Notes: generated by a model from the sequence alone, not told the origin. A DNA stretch of 64,000 nt from Sulfopaludibacter sp963815475 (GCA_963815475.1 CAWFHD010000003.1:5084001-5148000); one strand, 5' to 3'. Positions 17,094 to 27,931 are shown, counted from the first letter of the stretch. Numbers and translations are program-made.

Positions 17094-18443
17094 ATGACGA
17101 CAACTACCAAGACCCCTGAATTGCTGCCGGATGGGCGTGTTCCCGGCCAGCATGAACCAACCCTGCCCGGTTCCGGCGGATCCAAGAAACGCGGACTGAT
17201 CTGGGTCCTTTTCCTGATGATCATCGCTGCTGTCGCCGGGTACGCGGTCTGGCATGCCGGCGACCCGAGCACCGCCCCTAAAGGCGGAGGCGGAGGAGGC
17301 GGTGGTGGGGGAGGCAGGGCCGCGGCTGCGGGTCCGGTGCCGGTGGTAGTCACGAAGGTCACGCGCTCCAGCGTCCCCGTCTACCTGAACGGGTTGGGCA
17401 ACGTGAGCCCCTTCTACAATGTCGTGGTCAAATCGCGGGTTGACGGCCAGTTGATGAAGTTGCATTTCAGTGAAGGCGATCTGGTCAAGGAAGGCCAACT
17501 CCTGATCGAGATCGATCCGCGGCCCTATCAGGTTCAACTAGACATGGTGGAGGCCACGCAGGCGCGCGATCAGGCTCTGCTGGCCAACGCGAAGCTGGAC
17601 CTAAACCGCTACCAGGGATTGGTGAAGACGAACTCCATTCCCACCCAGCAACTGGACACGCAGACGGCACTGGTGGCGCAGTACGAAGCCACGGTCAAGC
17701 AGGATCTGGCCAACATCGAGAACGCGAAGCTCCAATTGGTTTATTCCAAAGTGACGGCTCCGATTACGGGCGTCATCGGCCTGCGCCTCGTGGACCCGGG
17801 CAACATCGTTCATGCCAGCGACTCGGGTGGCATGATCACCATCACACAACTCCAGCCCATCTCCGTGCTGTTTACCATCCCCGAGGATAATCTTCCGCAG
17901 GTGACGCAAAAGCTGAGGGCGGGAGCGCATCTACCGGTAGATGCATATAACCGGGACAACTCGAAAAAACTGGCGTCAGGCATGCTGCTGACTCTCGATA
18001 ACCAGATCGACAGCACCACCGGCACGTCCAAGCTGAAAGCGGTTTTCGACAATAAAGACAACGCGCTCTTCCCGCAGCAGTTCGTCAATATCAGCGTGTT
18101 GGTGGACACCCTCACGAATCAGCTCATCGTCCCCAACGTGGCGGTGCAGAATGGCCAGCAGGGCACTTTCGTCTATGTAGTGGATGACGATTCCACGGTG
18201 CACCTGAAGCCCGTTCAGGTGGGAATCACAACGGCCGCCTCGGCCGACATTCTCAGTGGCATCTCGGATGGCGACCGCGTAGTGGTGGATGGCACCGACC
18301 GCCTGATCGAGGGAGCGACGGTCCGGGTGCGCAAAGCCGGAGAACTGGACAACCCTCCGGGTTACGACCCGGGCCGCGGCGGACGTGGCGGAAAGAAGGG
18401 CGGCAAGGGCAAAAAGGGCCAGGGCGGAGGCGCTCCGAAGTGA
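17094..18443 (+). CDS. mdtA: RND efflux periplasmic adaptor (MdtA/AcrA-like)
   Basis: This 449-residue membrane-fusion protein is anchored by an N-terminal helix (about 28-46, GLIWVLFLMIIAAVAGYAVW). A glycine-rich run at 62-72 follows. Then come the barrel/lipoyl region (VVKSRVDGQLMKLHFSEGD, LLIEIDPRPYQVQLD), an alpha-hairpin, and the second lipoyl half (KVTAPITGVIGLRLVDPGN). The C-terminal tail is Gly/Lys-rich (RGGRGGKKGGKGKKGQGG), which is unusual and may stick to peptidoglycan or membrane. Adaptors bridge an inner-membrane RND pump and an outer-membrane channel. It overlaps the next gene by four bases (GTGA). Two different RND pumps follow, matching the mdtABC arrangement, although no outer-membrane factor is encoded here. 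Confidence 0.88.
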   Translation: MTTTTKTPELLPDGRVPGQHEPTLPGSGGSKKRGLIWVLFLMIIAAVAGYAVWHAGDPSTAPKGGGGGGGGGGGRAAAAGPVPVVVTKVTRSSVPVYLNGLGNVSPFYNVVVKSRVDGQLMKLHFSEGDLVKEGQLLIEIDPRPYQVQLDMVEATQARDQALLANAKLDLNRYQGLVKTNSIPTQQLDTQTALVAQYEATVKQDLANIENAKLQLVYSKVTAPITGVIGLRLVDPGNIVHASDSGGMITITQLQPISVLFTIPEDNLPQVTQKLRAGAHLPVDAYNRDNSKKLASGMLLTLDNQIDSTTGTSKLKAVFDNKDNALFPQQFVNISVLVDTLTNQLIVPNVAVQNGQQGTFVYVVDDDSTVHLKPVQVGITTAASADILSGISDGDRVVVDGTDRLIEGATVRVRKAGELDNPPGYDPGRGGRGGKKGGKGKKGQGGGAPK

Positions 18444-21400
18444 GTCCGTCCCGAATCTTCATCCTGAGGCCGGTGGCGACGTCGTTGATGATGGCGGGCG
18501 TAGTGCTCGTCGGGATTACGGCTTTCCGGCAACTGCCGGTTTCGGCTCTGCCCCAGGTGGACTATCCGACGATGCAGATCCAGACATTCTACCCCGGCGC
18601 GAGCCCGGAGGTGGTGACGTCTTCGATAACCGCGCCACTCGAGAAGCAGTTCGGCCAAGTGCCCGGGTTGTCGCAGATGACGTCGATCAGTTCGTTCAGT
18701 AGTTCGCTGATCACGCTACAGTTTTCCCTCGATCTCAGCATCGACGTAGCGGAGCAGGAGGTGCAGGCCGCCATCAATGCGGCGTCCTCGTTCCTCCCCA
18801 CCAATCTCCCGTTTCCCCCCATCTACAGCAAAACGAATCCCGCCGACGCCCCGATTCTGACATTGGCTATTACCTCGACTACGGTGCCGCTGCCGAAAGT
18901 AGAAGAGCTCGCAGAGACGCGCATGGCGCAGAGGATTTCCCAGCTCAAGGGGGTGGGGCTGGTAAGCATTAGCGGAGGCCAGCGCCCGGCGGTCCGGGTA
19001 CAAGCGAATCCCACTGCGCTGGCATCCTACGGGTTGAGTCTCGAGTCTCTGCGAACCGCGCTGAGCAGCGCCAACGTCAACCAGGCCAAAGGCAGCTTCG
19101 ATGGGCCGGACCAGGCGTGGACGATCAACGATAACGACCAGCTCCAATCCGGAAAGCAGTACGGGCCGATCATTATTGCGTACCGCAACGGGGCGCCCGT
19201 GCGCATTCGCGACGTAGCCACGGTGATTGACGGCGCGGAAAACACCAAACTGGCCGCATGGGTGAACGCCGACCGGGCGATCGTTCTAAACATTCAGCGG
19301 CAGCCGGGCACGAACATCATCAGCGTGGTCGATACGGTTCAGGGGATCCTTCCGCAAATCGAGGCATCTTTGCCGGAGGGGGTCCGGGTGCAGGTCATCT
19401 CGGACCGCACCACCACCATTCGGGCCTCGGTGCTGGACGTTGAGTTCGAATTGATGCTCACCACGGTGCTGGTGGTGATGGTGATTTTTCTGTTTCTGCG
19501 CAGTGCGTCAGCCACCATCATCCCAGGCGTTGCCGTGCCGCTTTCGCTGGTAGGCACGTTTGGCGTCATGTACCTGCTGGGCTATAGCCTGGACAATCTT
19601 TCTTTGATGGCGCTCACGATTTCCACCGGTTTTGTGGTGGACGACGCGATCGTGATGATCGAGAACATCTCGCGATATATCGAGAAGGGCGATTCGGCGA
19701 TGGAAGCCGCCCTGCGCGGATCGGAGGAGATCGGATTCACCATCGTGTCGTTGACGGTCTCGCTGATCGCGGTGCTGATTCCGCTGCTGTTCATGGCGGA
19801 TATCGTCGGCCGTCTGTTCCGTGAATTCGCGGTGACCCTCGCGGTGACCATTATCTTTTCGGCATTCGTCTCCCTGACCCTGACGCCCATGATGGCGGCC
19901 CGGATTTTGCGCCACCACCCGGAAGCTGAGCAGGGTCGCTTGTACCGCTGGTCGGAGTGGTGCTTCGTCAAGACCATTGAGGCGTACGGCGCCATGGTTC
20001 GCGTGGTGTTGCGTCATCAGCCGCTCACGATGCTGACCGCTGTCGGCACACTCGCCCTTACTGTTTACCTCTACATGATTGTTCCCAAGGGCTTCTTTCC
20101 CGTGCAGGATACCGGATCGCTCCTTGGAATTTCCCAGGCGCCCGAGACGGTCTCGTTTTCTGCCATGTCCAAGCGCCAGCAGGATCTGGTGAGCGTGATC
20201 CGTCAGGATCCCGCCGTTCAGAATCTCACCTCTTTCATCGGCGCCGATGGCGTCAATGCCACCATGAACAGCGGCCGCATCCAGGTCACACTCAAACCGC
20301 TGGAAGATCGGGCGGACGTCTCCGCAACCGATGTGATCCGCCGTCTGAATCCTAAGCTGCAACAGGTCGCCGGCATCCAGCTTTTCATGCAGCCGGTGCA
20401 GGATTTGACTGTGGAAGACCGCATCAGCCGCACTCAGTATCAATACGCGCTGGATGCGCCGGACAAGGCACTCTTGGACATCTGGGTTCCGCGCCTGCTG
20501 GAGCGGATGAAAGCACTGCCTGAGTTGCGGGATGTTGCCAGCGATCAGCAGAACAACGGCATCGGATTGCTGGTGGATATCGATCGCGACACCGCCGGAC
20601 GGCTGGGCATTACGCCGCAGAATATCGACGACGCCCTTTACGACTCCTTCGGCCAGCGGCAGGTATCGACCATTTATACTCAGACCAATCAGTTCCACGT
20701 GATTCTCGAAGTGGCGCCTCACTACCAGCAGGACAAGGCGGCCCTGGGAGACATGTATTTGCCGATAGGATCGGCGTCTGCCAACCTGGCATCCACTATC
20801 GCACTGGCAGGGACGAACAGCGCTCTCACGGGCGCCGCGGCGCTCGCCCCAGCTCCGCTCCGCTCGCTCATGCGGGCAACTGTCATTCCCTCCCCGATTA
20901 CCATCAACCACCAGAGCCAGTTCCCGGTGGTTACGCTCTCCTTCAATCTGGCGCCGGGGGCGTCGTTGGGCGATGCGGTGAAGCACATCAAACAGGTAAC
21001 ACAACAACTAGGCATGCCGGCCAGCATTGAACCGAGCTTTCAGGGGACGGCCCATGCGTTTGAATCGTCGCTGGCCAATGAATCGACCCTGATCCTGGCA
21101 GCCATGATCACGGTGTACCTGGTTCTGGGCATTCTGTATGAGAGCTTTATTCATCCCATCACCATTCTCTCCACGCTGCCATCGGCCGGTGTGGGCGCGA
21201 TTCTAGCGCTGATCTTGTTCAAGAAGGATCTGGACGTGATCGCGTTGATCGGCATCATTCTGCTGATCGGAATTGTGAAGAAGAACGCCATCATGATGAT
21301 CGACTTTGCTCTGGAAGCTGAGCGCCACGAAGGCAAACCGCCGGAAGAGGCCATTTACCAAGCCTGCCTGCTGAGGTTCCGTCCCATCATGATGACCACC

Positions 21401-21628
21401 ATGGCCGCGCTGCTGGGCGCGGTTCCGCTCGCCTTCGGCAGCGGCGTGGGTTCCGAATTGCGAAAGCCGCTGGGCATTTGCATCATCGGCGGGCTTCTAC
21501 TCAGCCAGATGCTGACGCTCTTCACCACTCCAGTAATCTACTTGTACTTCGGACGCGCGGCAGCCTGGGTCGCCCGGGTTCGCGGCTCTGGCCATCCGCA
21601 AGAACCTGCCGGGGCTGAATCGACTTAA
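18440..21628 (+). CDS. mdtB: RND multidrug efflux permease, MdtB-like
   Basis: The 1062-residue protein has the full RND layout. TM1 follows SRIFILRPVATSLMMAG, and the first porter domain then begins. TM2-6 include the DD proton-relay motif in STGFVVDDAIVMIENISRYI. Further elements are the central loop with GFFPVQDTG, the second porter domain, and TM8-12 with LIGIVKKNAIMMIDFALEAE. GTG 18440 overlaps the adaptor stop as GTGA, indicating translational coupling. The MdtB/MdtC heterotrimer exports bile-salt-like compounds and novobiocin in Enterobacteria; substrates in acidobacteria are not established. The next gene is its paralogue, 11 bases downstream. Confidence 0.9.
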   Translation: MSPSRIFILRPVATSLMMAGVVLVGITAFRQLPVSALPQVDYPTMQIQTFYPGASPEVVTSSITAPLEKQFGQVPGLSQMTSISSFSSSLITLQFSLDLSIDVAEQEVQAAINAASSFLPTNLPFPPIYSKTNPADAPILTLAITSTTVPLPKVEELAETRMAQRISQLKGVGLVSISGGQRPAVRVQANPTALASYGLSLESLRTALSSANVNQAKGSFDGPDQAWTINDNDQLQSGKQYGPIIIAYRNGAPVRIRDVATVIDGAENTKLAAWVNADRAIVLNIQRQPGTNIISVVDTVQGILPQIEASLPEGVRVQVISDRTTTIRASVLDVEFELMLTTVLVVMVIFLFLRSASATIIPGVAVPLSLVGTFGVMYLLGYSLDNLSLMALTISTGFVVDDAIVMIENISRYIEKGDSAMEAALRGSEEIGFTIVSLTVSLIAVLIPLLFMADIVGRLFREFAVTLAVTIIFSAFVSLTLTPMMAARILRHHPEAEQGRLYRWSEWCFVKTIEAYGAMVRVVLRHQPLTMLTAVGTLALTVYLYMIVPKGFFPVQDTGSLLGISQAPETVSFSAMSKRQQDLVSVIRQDPAVQNLTSFIGADGVNATMNSGRIQVTLKPLEDRADVSATDVIRRLNPKLQQVAGIQLFMQPVQDLTVEDRISRTQYQYALDAPDKALLDIWVPRLLERMKALPELRDVASDQQNNGIGLLVDIDRDTAGRLGITPQNIDDALYDSFGQRQVSTIYTQTNQFHVILEVAPHYQQDKAALGDMYLPIGSASANLASTIALAGTNSALTGAAALAPAPLRSLMRATVIPSPITINHQSQFPVVTLSFNLAPGASLGDAVKHIKQVTQQLGMPASIEPSFQGTAHAFESSLANESTLILAAMITVYLVLGILYESFIHPITILSTLPSAGVGAILALILFKKDLDVIALIGIILLIGIVKKNAIMMIDFALEAERHEGKPPEEAIYQACLLRFRPIMMTTMAALLGAVPLAFGSGVGSELRKPLGICIIGGLLLSQMLTLFTTPVIYLYFGRAAAWVARVRGSGHPQEPAGAEST

Positions 21629-21639
21629 GGCGGCAAAGA

Positions 21640-24600
21640 ATGAGCATTTCCACTCCCTTCATTAAGCGGCCGGTTGCAACCACGTTGTTTATGGTAGCGG
21701 TAACCATGGCTGGCGCCATCGCTTACAGGCTCCTGCCGGTGGCGGCATTGCCCGAAGTCGATTTCCCCACCATCATGGTCAGTGCCGGCCTGCCGGGCGC
21801 GAGCCCCGACGTCATGGCTGCGGCCGTCGCCACCCCGCTCGAGAAGCAGTTCACGCGCATCGCCGGCGTCACCGAGATGACATCCCGAAGCTCGGTCGGC
21901 TCGGCTTCGGTGACACTCCAGTTCGATCTGGGCCGCGACATCAACGGCGCGGCCCGCGACGTCCAGGCCGCCATTAACGCCTCTGCGGGGTTTCTGCCCG
22001 CCAACCTCCCCTCCCTGCCTCGATACCGGAAGATCAATCCGGCCGACCAGCCGATTCTGTTGATGACCCTGGAGTCGGATGTGGTGCCGCGGCCGCAGTT
22101 GTACGATATCGCCTCCTCTGTCTTCGCGCAGAAACTGGCGCAAGTGGAGGGAGTAGGCCAGGTCAGTGTGGGTGGAAGCTCGCTTCCCGCGGTTCGGGTC
22201 GAAGTCAATCCGCAACCCCTCTCCCGCTACAACGTGGGACTCGATCAGGTCGGGAGCTTCCTGCAAAGCGCCAATGCGAATAAGCCGAAAGGTTCGCTGG
22301 CGAATGACGATGTGGAGGTTCCGATTTATACCACCGACCAGCTTTTCCAGGCGAAGGAATACAAGGACCTGGTAGTGGTCTATCGCAACGGCGCGCCGGT
22401 CCGCTTGTCGGATCTGGGCCGCGTTGTCGATGCCAATGAAGATGTCCGCAACTTCGGTGTAGTCAACGGCAATCCGATGGTGCAGATTCAGATCAGCCGC
22501 CAGCCGAATGCCAACATCGTCGAAACGGTCGCCAGAATCAAAGCTCTGATGCCGCAGTTTCAGGCGCAACTCCCGCCCACCGTCCGTTTCAAGATCGCCA
22601 GCGACCGCACCATCACCACTCGGGATTCCTTGAGGGACGCGCAGATCAACGTCATCGTCGCCGTCGGGCTCGTAATTCTGGTGGTGTTCGCCTTTCTCCG
22701 CAGCTTCTGGTCGACCGTTATTCCGAGCATCTCGGTTCCGGTGTCCATCGTTGCTACCTTCGGCGCAATGTACCTGTTGGGGTACACGCTGGACAATCTC
22801 TCCCTGATGGCGCTCGCTATTGCCACGGGATTTGTGGTGGACGATGCCATTGTGGTGATCGAAAACATTACACGCCATATCGAAAATGGTATGACCCCGA
22901 TGGCGGCTTCCCTCAAAGGCGCCGAAGAGATCGGCTTCACCGTCTTGTCGATGAGTATCTCGCTGATCGCGGTCTTCATTCCCATCCTGATGATGAGCGG
23001 CGTGGTAGGGCGCCTGTTCCGCGAGTTTGCGGTGATTCTCGCCGCCGCCATCGCCCTCTCCATGGTGGTCTCGCTCACCTTGATTCCGATGCTGTGCGCG
23101 CAGTTCCTCAAGGAAGACCGCGGTCATGGATATCTCTATAATCTGACTGAGAGAAATTACCAGTGGGTCATTTCCACTTATGCATCGGCGCTTCAGTTCG
23201 TGCTCAGGTATCCGGCAACCGTTCTGGTTACTTTACTGCTTACCGTGGGAGTCAACGTTTACCTCTACGACAAAATCCCCAAGGGCTTCTTCCCCCAGCA
23301 GGATACCGGGCGTCTGTCGGGCGCGGTCATAGGACAGCAGCATATCTCCTACCAGGCGCTGGTGTCCAAGGCGAAATGGTTCGAGGAAAAGATCCGTACG
23401 GATCCGGATGTCGAAGCCGTAACGATGGTGGCTGGCAGCAGCGCCGGCGGCTTTGGCGGCGCCAACTCGGCCATGATCAATGTTCAGCTCAAACCGGTGG
23501 GAGTGCGAAAGGCGACTTCGGACCAAGTGATCGCCCGCCTGCGCCGCCAGACTTCAGGCGTTCCCGGGGCAAGCATGTTCCTGCAGAACTCACAGGACGT
23601 GCGCGTGGGCGGTCGGCAAAGCAACGCCCAATATCAATACACCCTGCAAGCTCCGGACTTCGACACGCTGGCGCTGTGGGGGCCGAGGGTCCTGGAGCGC
23701 CTCTCGGAGCTTCCGGAGATTGCGGACCTCAGCTCCGACCAGCAGAACTCCGGCTTGTCCTCGAATGTGACGATTGACCGGGATACCGCGTCACGCCTCG
23801 GCCTCACGGCGCAAGCCGTGGACTCCGCGTTGTACGACGCGTTCGGCCAGCGCCAGGTCTCGGTGATGTACAAGTCCATCAATCAATACCATGTGGTTCT
23901 AGCGCTGCAGCAGCAATGGTGGGAGAGTCCGGATTTCCTGCGCACCATTTACGTGCAGACACCCAGGGGCACCGACGTTCCGCTGTCCACCTTCACCCAT
24001 TTCACGCAAGGAATCACGCCCATTTCCCTGCCGCATCAGGGGCAGTTCCCGGCCACCACGCTGTCGTTCAATCTGACCGAAGGCATTGCATTGAGCGATG
24101 CCGTGGCCGCCATCAACCGGGCGGAAGTGGAGATGGGCCTGCCGGCCAACATCACCGGCAAGTTCGCCGGAACTGCGCGCGCCTATCAGGAGGCGCTGCA
24201 GAATCAACCCATCCTGATTCTCACCGCGTTGATCGCCGTTTATATCGTGCTGGGAATTCTATACGAGAGCCTGATCCATCCTTTGACCATCATCTCCACG
24301 CTGCCGTCGGCGGGCGTGGGAGCACTAGTGGCGATGGTTCTGTTCAAGAGCAATCTCGACATCGTCGGCATGATCGGAATCATCCTGCTGATTGGAATCG
24401 TGAAGAAGAATGCCATCATGATGATCGATTTTGCGCTGGCCGCCGAACGTGTTGACGGGATGAGCCCGCGCGACGCCATCTACCAGGCTTGTCTTCTGCG
24501 ATTCCGGCCCATCATGATGACCACAATGTGCGCGCTCCTCGGTGGGATGCCGATGGCGCTCGGCTGGGGAGCGGGAGCGGAGTTGCGCAAACCTCTCGGC

Positions 24601-24771
24601 ATTTCGATTGTCGGCGGCTTGATCGTCAGCCAGATGTTGACCTTGTTTACAACCCCCGTGATTTATCTCTATTTCGACAAACTTTCCAAGCGCTTCAGCC
24701 GGAAGCACCGGGATCTCCGGAATCGTCCTAGCTTTCTGGTTCCGGGCGGGCTTGCGGCGAGCGGTGACTGA
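21640..24771 (+). CDS. mdtC: RND multidrug efflux permease, MdtC-like
   Basis: This is a second RND pump subunit of 1043 residues, paralogous to the preceding one. Shared anchors are ISTPFIKRPVATTLFMVAV at the start, ATGFVVDDAIVVIENITRHI with the TM4 acidic pair, GFFPQQDTGRL, and LIGIVKKNAIMMIDFALAAE. It diverges in the porter domains, as expected if the two assemble as a heteromer. The 11-base gap contains GGCGGCAAAGA ahead of ATG 21640. The ~120 bases downstream (24772-24892) hold no gene; the neighbour is convergent. With adaptor, MdtB and MdtC the set is complete except for a TolC-like channel. Confidence 0.9.
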   Translation: MSISTPFIKRPVATTLFMVAVTMAGAIAYRLLPVAALPEVDFPTIMVSAGLPGASPDVMAAAVATPLEKQFTRIAGVTEMTSRSSVGSASVTLQFDLGRDINGAARDVQAAINASAGFLPANLPSLPRYRKINPADQPILLMTLESDVVPRPQLYDIASSVFAQKLAQVEGVGQVSVGGSSLPAVRVEVNPQPLSRYNVGLDQVGSFLQSANANKPKGSLANDDVEVPIYTTDQLFQAKEYKDLVVVYRNGAPVRLSDLGRVVDANEDVRNFGVVNGNPMVQIQISRQPNANIVETVARIKALMPQFQAQLPPTVRFKIASDRTITTRDSLRDAQINVIVAVGLVILVVFAFLRSFWSTVIPSISVPVSIVATFGAMYLLGYTLDNLSLMALAIATGFVVDDAIVVIENITRHIENGMTPMAASLKGAEEIGFTVLSMSISLIAVFIPILMMSGVVGRLFREFAVILAAAIALSMVVSLTLIPMLCAQFLKEDRGHGYLYNLTERNYQWVISTYASALQFVLRYPATVLVTLLLTVGVNVYLYDKIPKGFFPQQDTGRLSGAVIGQQHISYQALVSKAKWFEEKIRTDPDVEAVTMVAGSSAGGFGGANSAMINVQLKPVGVRKATSDQVIARLRRQTSGVPGASMFLQNSQDVRVGGRQSNAQYQYTLQAPDFDTLALWGPRVLERLSELPEIADLSSDQQNSGLSSNVTIDRDTASRLGLTAQAVDSALYDAFGQRQVSVMYKSINQYHVVLALQQQWWESPDFLRTIYVQTPRGTDVPLSTFTHFTQGITPISLPHQGQFPATTLSFNLTEGIALSDAVAAINRAEVEMGLPANITGKFAGTARAYQEALQNQPILILTALIAVYIVLGILYESLIHPLTIISTLPSAGVGALVAMVLFKSNLDIVGMIGIILLIGIVKKNAIMMIDFALAAERVDGMSPRDAIYQACLLRFRPIMMTTMCALLGGMPMALGWGAGAELRKPLGISIVGGLIVSQMLTLFTTPVIYLYFDKLSKRFSRKHRDLRNRPSFLVPGGLAASGD

Positions 24772-24892
24772 CGACGCGGCTTTGGAAAACCGGAACGGCG
24801 ATTCGATCGTGGAGAGGAATGGATCGTGCCTGATGGGGCGCCCGACATCGGCGTCCGTCGCCGATCTCTGCGGGCGTCGACTCCTGGGCGGA

Positions 24893-27800
24893 TTACGGCA
24901 GAATACTGCAGTTAGCAGTCGCCTGAGTATAATTCACACATCCCGAACACAGACTCCCCAAAGGACACTTCGTGCCGTCCGTGGTCGCGCTCCCGATCCA
25001 ATAAATCGCGGAGGACGGTATTACGTTGGGGTAGTGTGAAAACCCTTGGATCATATGCGTAGATCCCGTCAGCTTGCCGTTATCGTTCAGATTGTCGACC
25101 CCCTGACTCGGATCGCAATTGGGGGTAAAGAACAGGCTGCCATTTAGAACAACGGGAACGGGTGTGTACAGCGCAAAATCGATTGCCTGATAGTTACCGG
25201 TGAATCCATTGAGCGTCAAACTGGCCCAGCAGGCTCCATACCAGGTGATCGACGCGCTGTTCGGTGCGGCGATGGTCACATTGCTGGTAGCGGTGCCGAA
25301 GTTCGGTGTGTTTGCCGTGATTGTGACCGTGCCCGCTGCCACTCCGGTCACCGGGACGCTGACGCTTGCCGAGCCTGCCGCGACCGTAACGGTAGCGGGC
25401 ACAGTGGCGATGCTGGTATCACTGGAACTCAGGCTGACTGCGAGGCCGCTGGCAGCCGGAGGCGATAAGTACAGTGTCAGGTTCTGGGTGGTGCCGGTAT
25501 TGATCGTAAGGCCGCCCGGCGGCGCAAAGAAGCTTCCGCCTCCACTCGCGATCACTGCGACCGGTACGCTTCCTGCTGTGAAACCGGTAGCCGACGCCGT
25601 GATGCTCGCCGACCCGATCTTGAGGCCGTTCACCAATGGCTGTGTAGTCGGGGAAGTCGTCTGGGCCGCGATAAAAACACTGGATGTCACGGTTGCCGTC
25701 GAGGTATCGCTGCTGAGTAACGAGACAGTTACGCCCCCTGCGGGCGCTGGCGCCGGCAAAGTAATCTGCAGAGTTGCCGACTGGCTCACTCCTACCGTGA
25801 CTCCAGTTGGCAGTAGGATCGACCCCATCGCCGGTTGCGTTACGGTTACGTTGGCGGTCGCGCCGGCAGCGTTCGCGGCGCTCGCCGTGATTGTCGCCGT
25901 TCCAGCCGACAGGCCCGACACGGGCACCGATAGGCTGGCGCTACCCGGGCCGAAGTTCACAAGTCCGGGCACCGTGGCCACGGTTGGGTTACTGGAACTC
26001 AGGCTGACTAAGAACCCCGGAACCGGCGGTGACAGATTCAAGGTAAGGTTTTGTGTCGCGATTCCGTTGATCGTCAGGCTTGCCGGTGAGAAGCTCAAGG
26101 TAGTAATTGTCGTTGTGCCGCCTCCCGTCACCTGCACTTGAGCGCTGGCGGTTGGATAGCCGAAAGCGGATGCTGTGATGGTGGCCGATCCGCTGCTGAG
26201 ACCACTCACTGTCGTAACCGTGCGCGCAGCGCTCGTGCCGCCTTCCGGAATGAAAATATTCGCGGGAAACACACTGGCGATCGAGGGATCGCTGCTGGCC
26301 AGCGTGATATTAACGCCACCCGCCGGTGCGGCGGTTCCCAATGCCACGGGAAGATTCACTGTATTGTCGGACGTTACTGTCACTTTGGAAGGTAGTAGGA
26401 TGCCTCCCGCTGCCGCTTGTGTCACAGCCACTGTTGCGGTCGCGCTGGTAACGTTCAGCGCGCTAGCCGTGATGGTAACCGATCCGGCAGCCACACATGT
26501 CACCGGCACGGTCACACTGGTGGCGTTCGCCCCGAAACTGACCGTTGTAGGTGTTGTGGCCACGCTCGTGTTACTGGAACTTAGACTGACGGCCAGGCCG
26601 GCAGCAACGGGAGTTGACAAATTGAGCGTGAGGTTCTGTGTTCCAGTCCCATTGATAGTCAAGTTTCCCGGCGAAAAGCTCATCGTCCCGCTTGTGGTTG
26701 AGCCTCCTCCCGTCACCTGTACTTGGGAGCTGGCGGCTGCATAGCCGGGCGCCGATGCCGTAATCGTAGCCGAACCGGCGCTATTGCCGATTACTGCCGG
26801 CGCCGTACGCGATGCGGTCGCGCCTTCCGCTACGAAGAACGTCGATGGCCATGCAGTCGCCGCCACCGGATTGCTGCTGGTCAGCGTGATGTACACGCCA
26901 CCCGCCGGCGTTGCGGTTCCCAATGTGACAGGGAAACTCGCCGTGCCGCCCGGCGCCAAAGTGATGTTCCCTGGTAGAACGATCGCTGGCGCCGCCTGTT
27001 GTGCGACCGTCAAACTGGCGGTCGCGCTCGCCATGTTCGGTGCGCTTGCCGTGATCGTCGCGGATCCAGCCGCCACTCCCGTTACGGGCACAGAAACGGT
27101 GGTCGCGCCCGTTCCGAAACTCAAAGTCGCCGGAACTGTCGCCACGGTCACGTCACCGGAGTTGAAACTCACGGCGAGTCCGGCGGGAGCGGGCGCTGAC
27201 AGATTCAGCGTAAGGTTCTGAGTTGCGGCGCCGCTCAGAGTCAGGCTCCCAGGCCAGAAGCTCATCGTCAAGGCCGTGGTCCCGCCTGACGTCACCTGTA
27301 CCTGTCCGTTGGCTGTTGCGTAGCCGGGCGCGGACGCCGTAATCGTGGCCGATCCGGCGCTATTGCCGCTCACCGTCGTCACCCCACGCGAGGCTGTCGT
27401 CATGCCTTCCGCGACGGAGATGGTCGTCGGCCACACTGTCGCCGCGGCAGGATTGCTGCTCCCCAGTGTAACGAGCACTCCTCCTGCGGGCGCCGCGGTG
27501 CCCAGCGTCACAGGGTAATTCACGGTACCGCCCGGTGTCACTGTTATGTTTGCGGGAAGAAGGATGCCTGCAGTCTGGAAGGTCCATTGCAATTGGGAGA
27601 AATCGACGGTAACGTTGGACGCCATCTGAAGGGTGAAGGTGTTGCTGCTGGTTACCTGGCTGTTAGCCGGCGCCGGCGCGAATTGGAGGCTACCTTGTCC
27701 CGCGGCCACTTGGACGCTCGATGGATTCAGACTCGTGACGATCGCGGTCACGGCGCCAAGCGCCGTTCCGGTGTTCACCAGATCCGCCCTATATGTAAGG

Positions 27801-27931
27801 TTCAGCGTTCTCTGCGTCGTCTGAGAACTCACGAGTTGATAGTTCGTAATCGACAGACCTTGCCCTTGTGCGAATGCCACTTGACAGATCAGAATCAGCG
27901 AGGAAAAAAGCAAAAGCGAAATACGTGCCAT
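24893..27931 (-). CDS. Giant secreted Ig-like repeat surface protein
   Basis: The 1012-residue protein starts with a clear signal peptide (ISLLLFSSLILICQVAFAQG). Residues ~25-125 form a unit shared with the divergent neighbour (YQLVSSQTT, VAAGQGSLQFAPAP, FSQLQWTF). The body is four alternating pairs of Ig-like units. The A type is ILLP-x-ITVTPGGTVNYPV with GSATITASAPGYA; the B type is SFWPGSLTLSGAATQNLTL with VPVTGVAAGSATITAS. A ~115-residue cysteine-containing C-terminus follows (CWASLTLNGF, CPLGSLCSGCVNY). Ig-repeat stalks typically display a binding head. There is no recognised anchor. A GGGAG ribosome-binding site precedes ATG 27931. Near-identical repeats suggest expansion by recombination and risk assembly collapse. 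Confidence 0.85.
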   Translation of the reverse strand: MARISLLLFSSLILICQVAFAQGQGLSITNYQLVSSQTTQRTLNLTYRADLVNTGTALGAVTAIVTSLNPSSVQVAAGQGSLQFAPAPANSQVTSSNTFTLQMASNVTVDFSQLQWTFQTAGILLPANITVTPGGTVNYPVTLGTAAPAGGVLVTLGSSNPAAATVWPTTISVAEGMTTASRGVTTVSGNSAGSATITASAPGYATANGQVQVTSGGTTALTMSFWPGSLTLSGAATQNLTLNLSAPAPAGLAVSFNSGDVTVATVPATLSFGTGATTVSVPVTGVAAGSATITASAPNMASATASLTVAQQAAPAIVLPGNITLAPGGTASFPVTLGTATPAGGVYITLTSSNPVAATAWPSTFFVAEGATASRTAPAVIGNSAGSATITASAPGYAAASSQVQVTGGGSTTSGTMSFSPGNLTINGTGTQNLTLNLSTPVAAGLAVSLSSSNTSVATTPTTVSFGANATSVTVPVTCVAAGSVTITASALNVTSATATVAVTQAAAGGILLPSKVTVTSDNTVNLPVALGTAAPAGGVNITLASSDPSIASVFPANIFIPEGGTSAARTVTTVSGLSSGSATITASAFGYPTASAQVQVTGGGTTTITTLSFSPASLTINGIATQNLTLNLSPPVPGFLVSLSSSNPTVATVPGLVNFGPGSASLSVPVSGLSAGTATITASAANAAGATANVTVTQPAMGSILLPTGVTVGVSQSATLQITLPAPAPAGGVTVSLLSSDTSTATVTSSVFIAAQTTSPTTQPLVNGLKIGSASITASATGFTAGSVPVAVIASGGGSFFAPPGGLTINTGTTQNLTLYLSPPAASGLAVSLSSSDTSIATVPATVTVAAGSASVSVPVTGVAAGTVTITANTPNFGTATSNVTIAAPNSASITWYGACWASLTLNGFTGNYQAIDFALYTPVPVVLNGSLFFTPNCDPSQGVDNLNDNGKLTGSTHMIQGFSHYPNVIPSSAIYWIGSATTDGTKCPLGSLCSGCVNYTQATANCSILP

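Noticed and set aside
17281..17320. Glycine-codon run in the RND adaptor considered as a simple-sequence contingency locus
   Set aside because: Codons vary (GGA, GGC, GGT, GGG), so slippage is unlikely.
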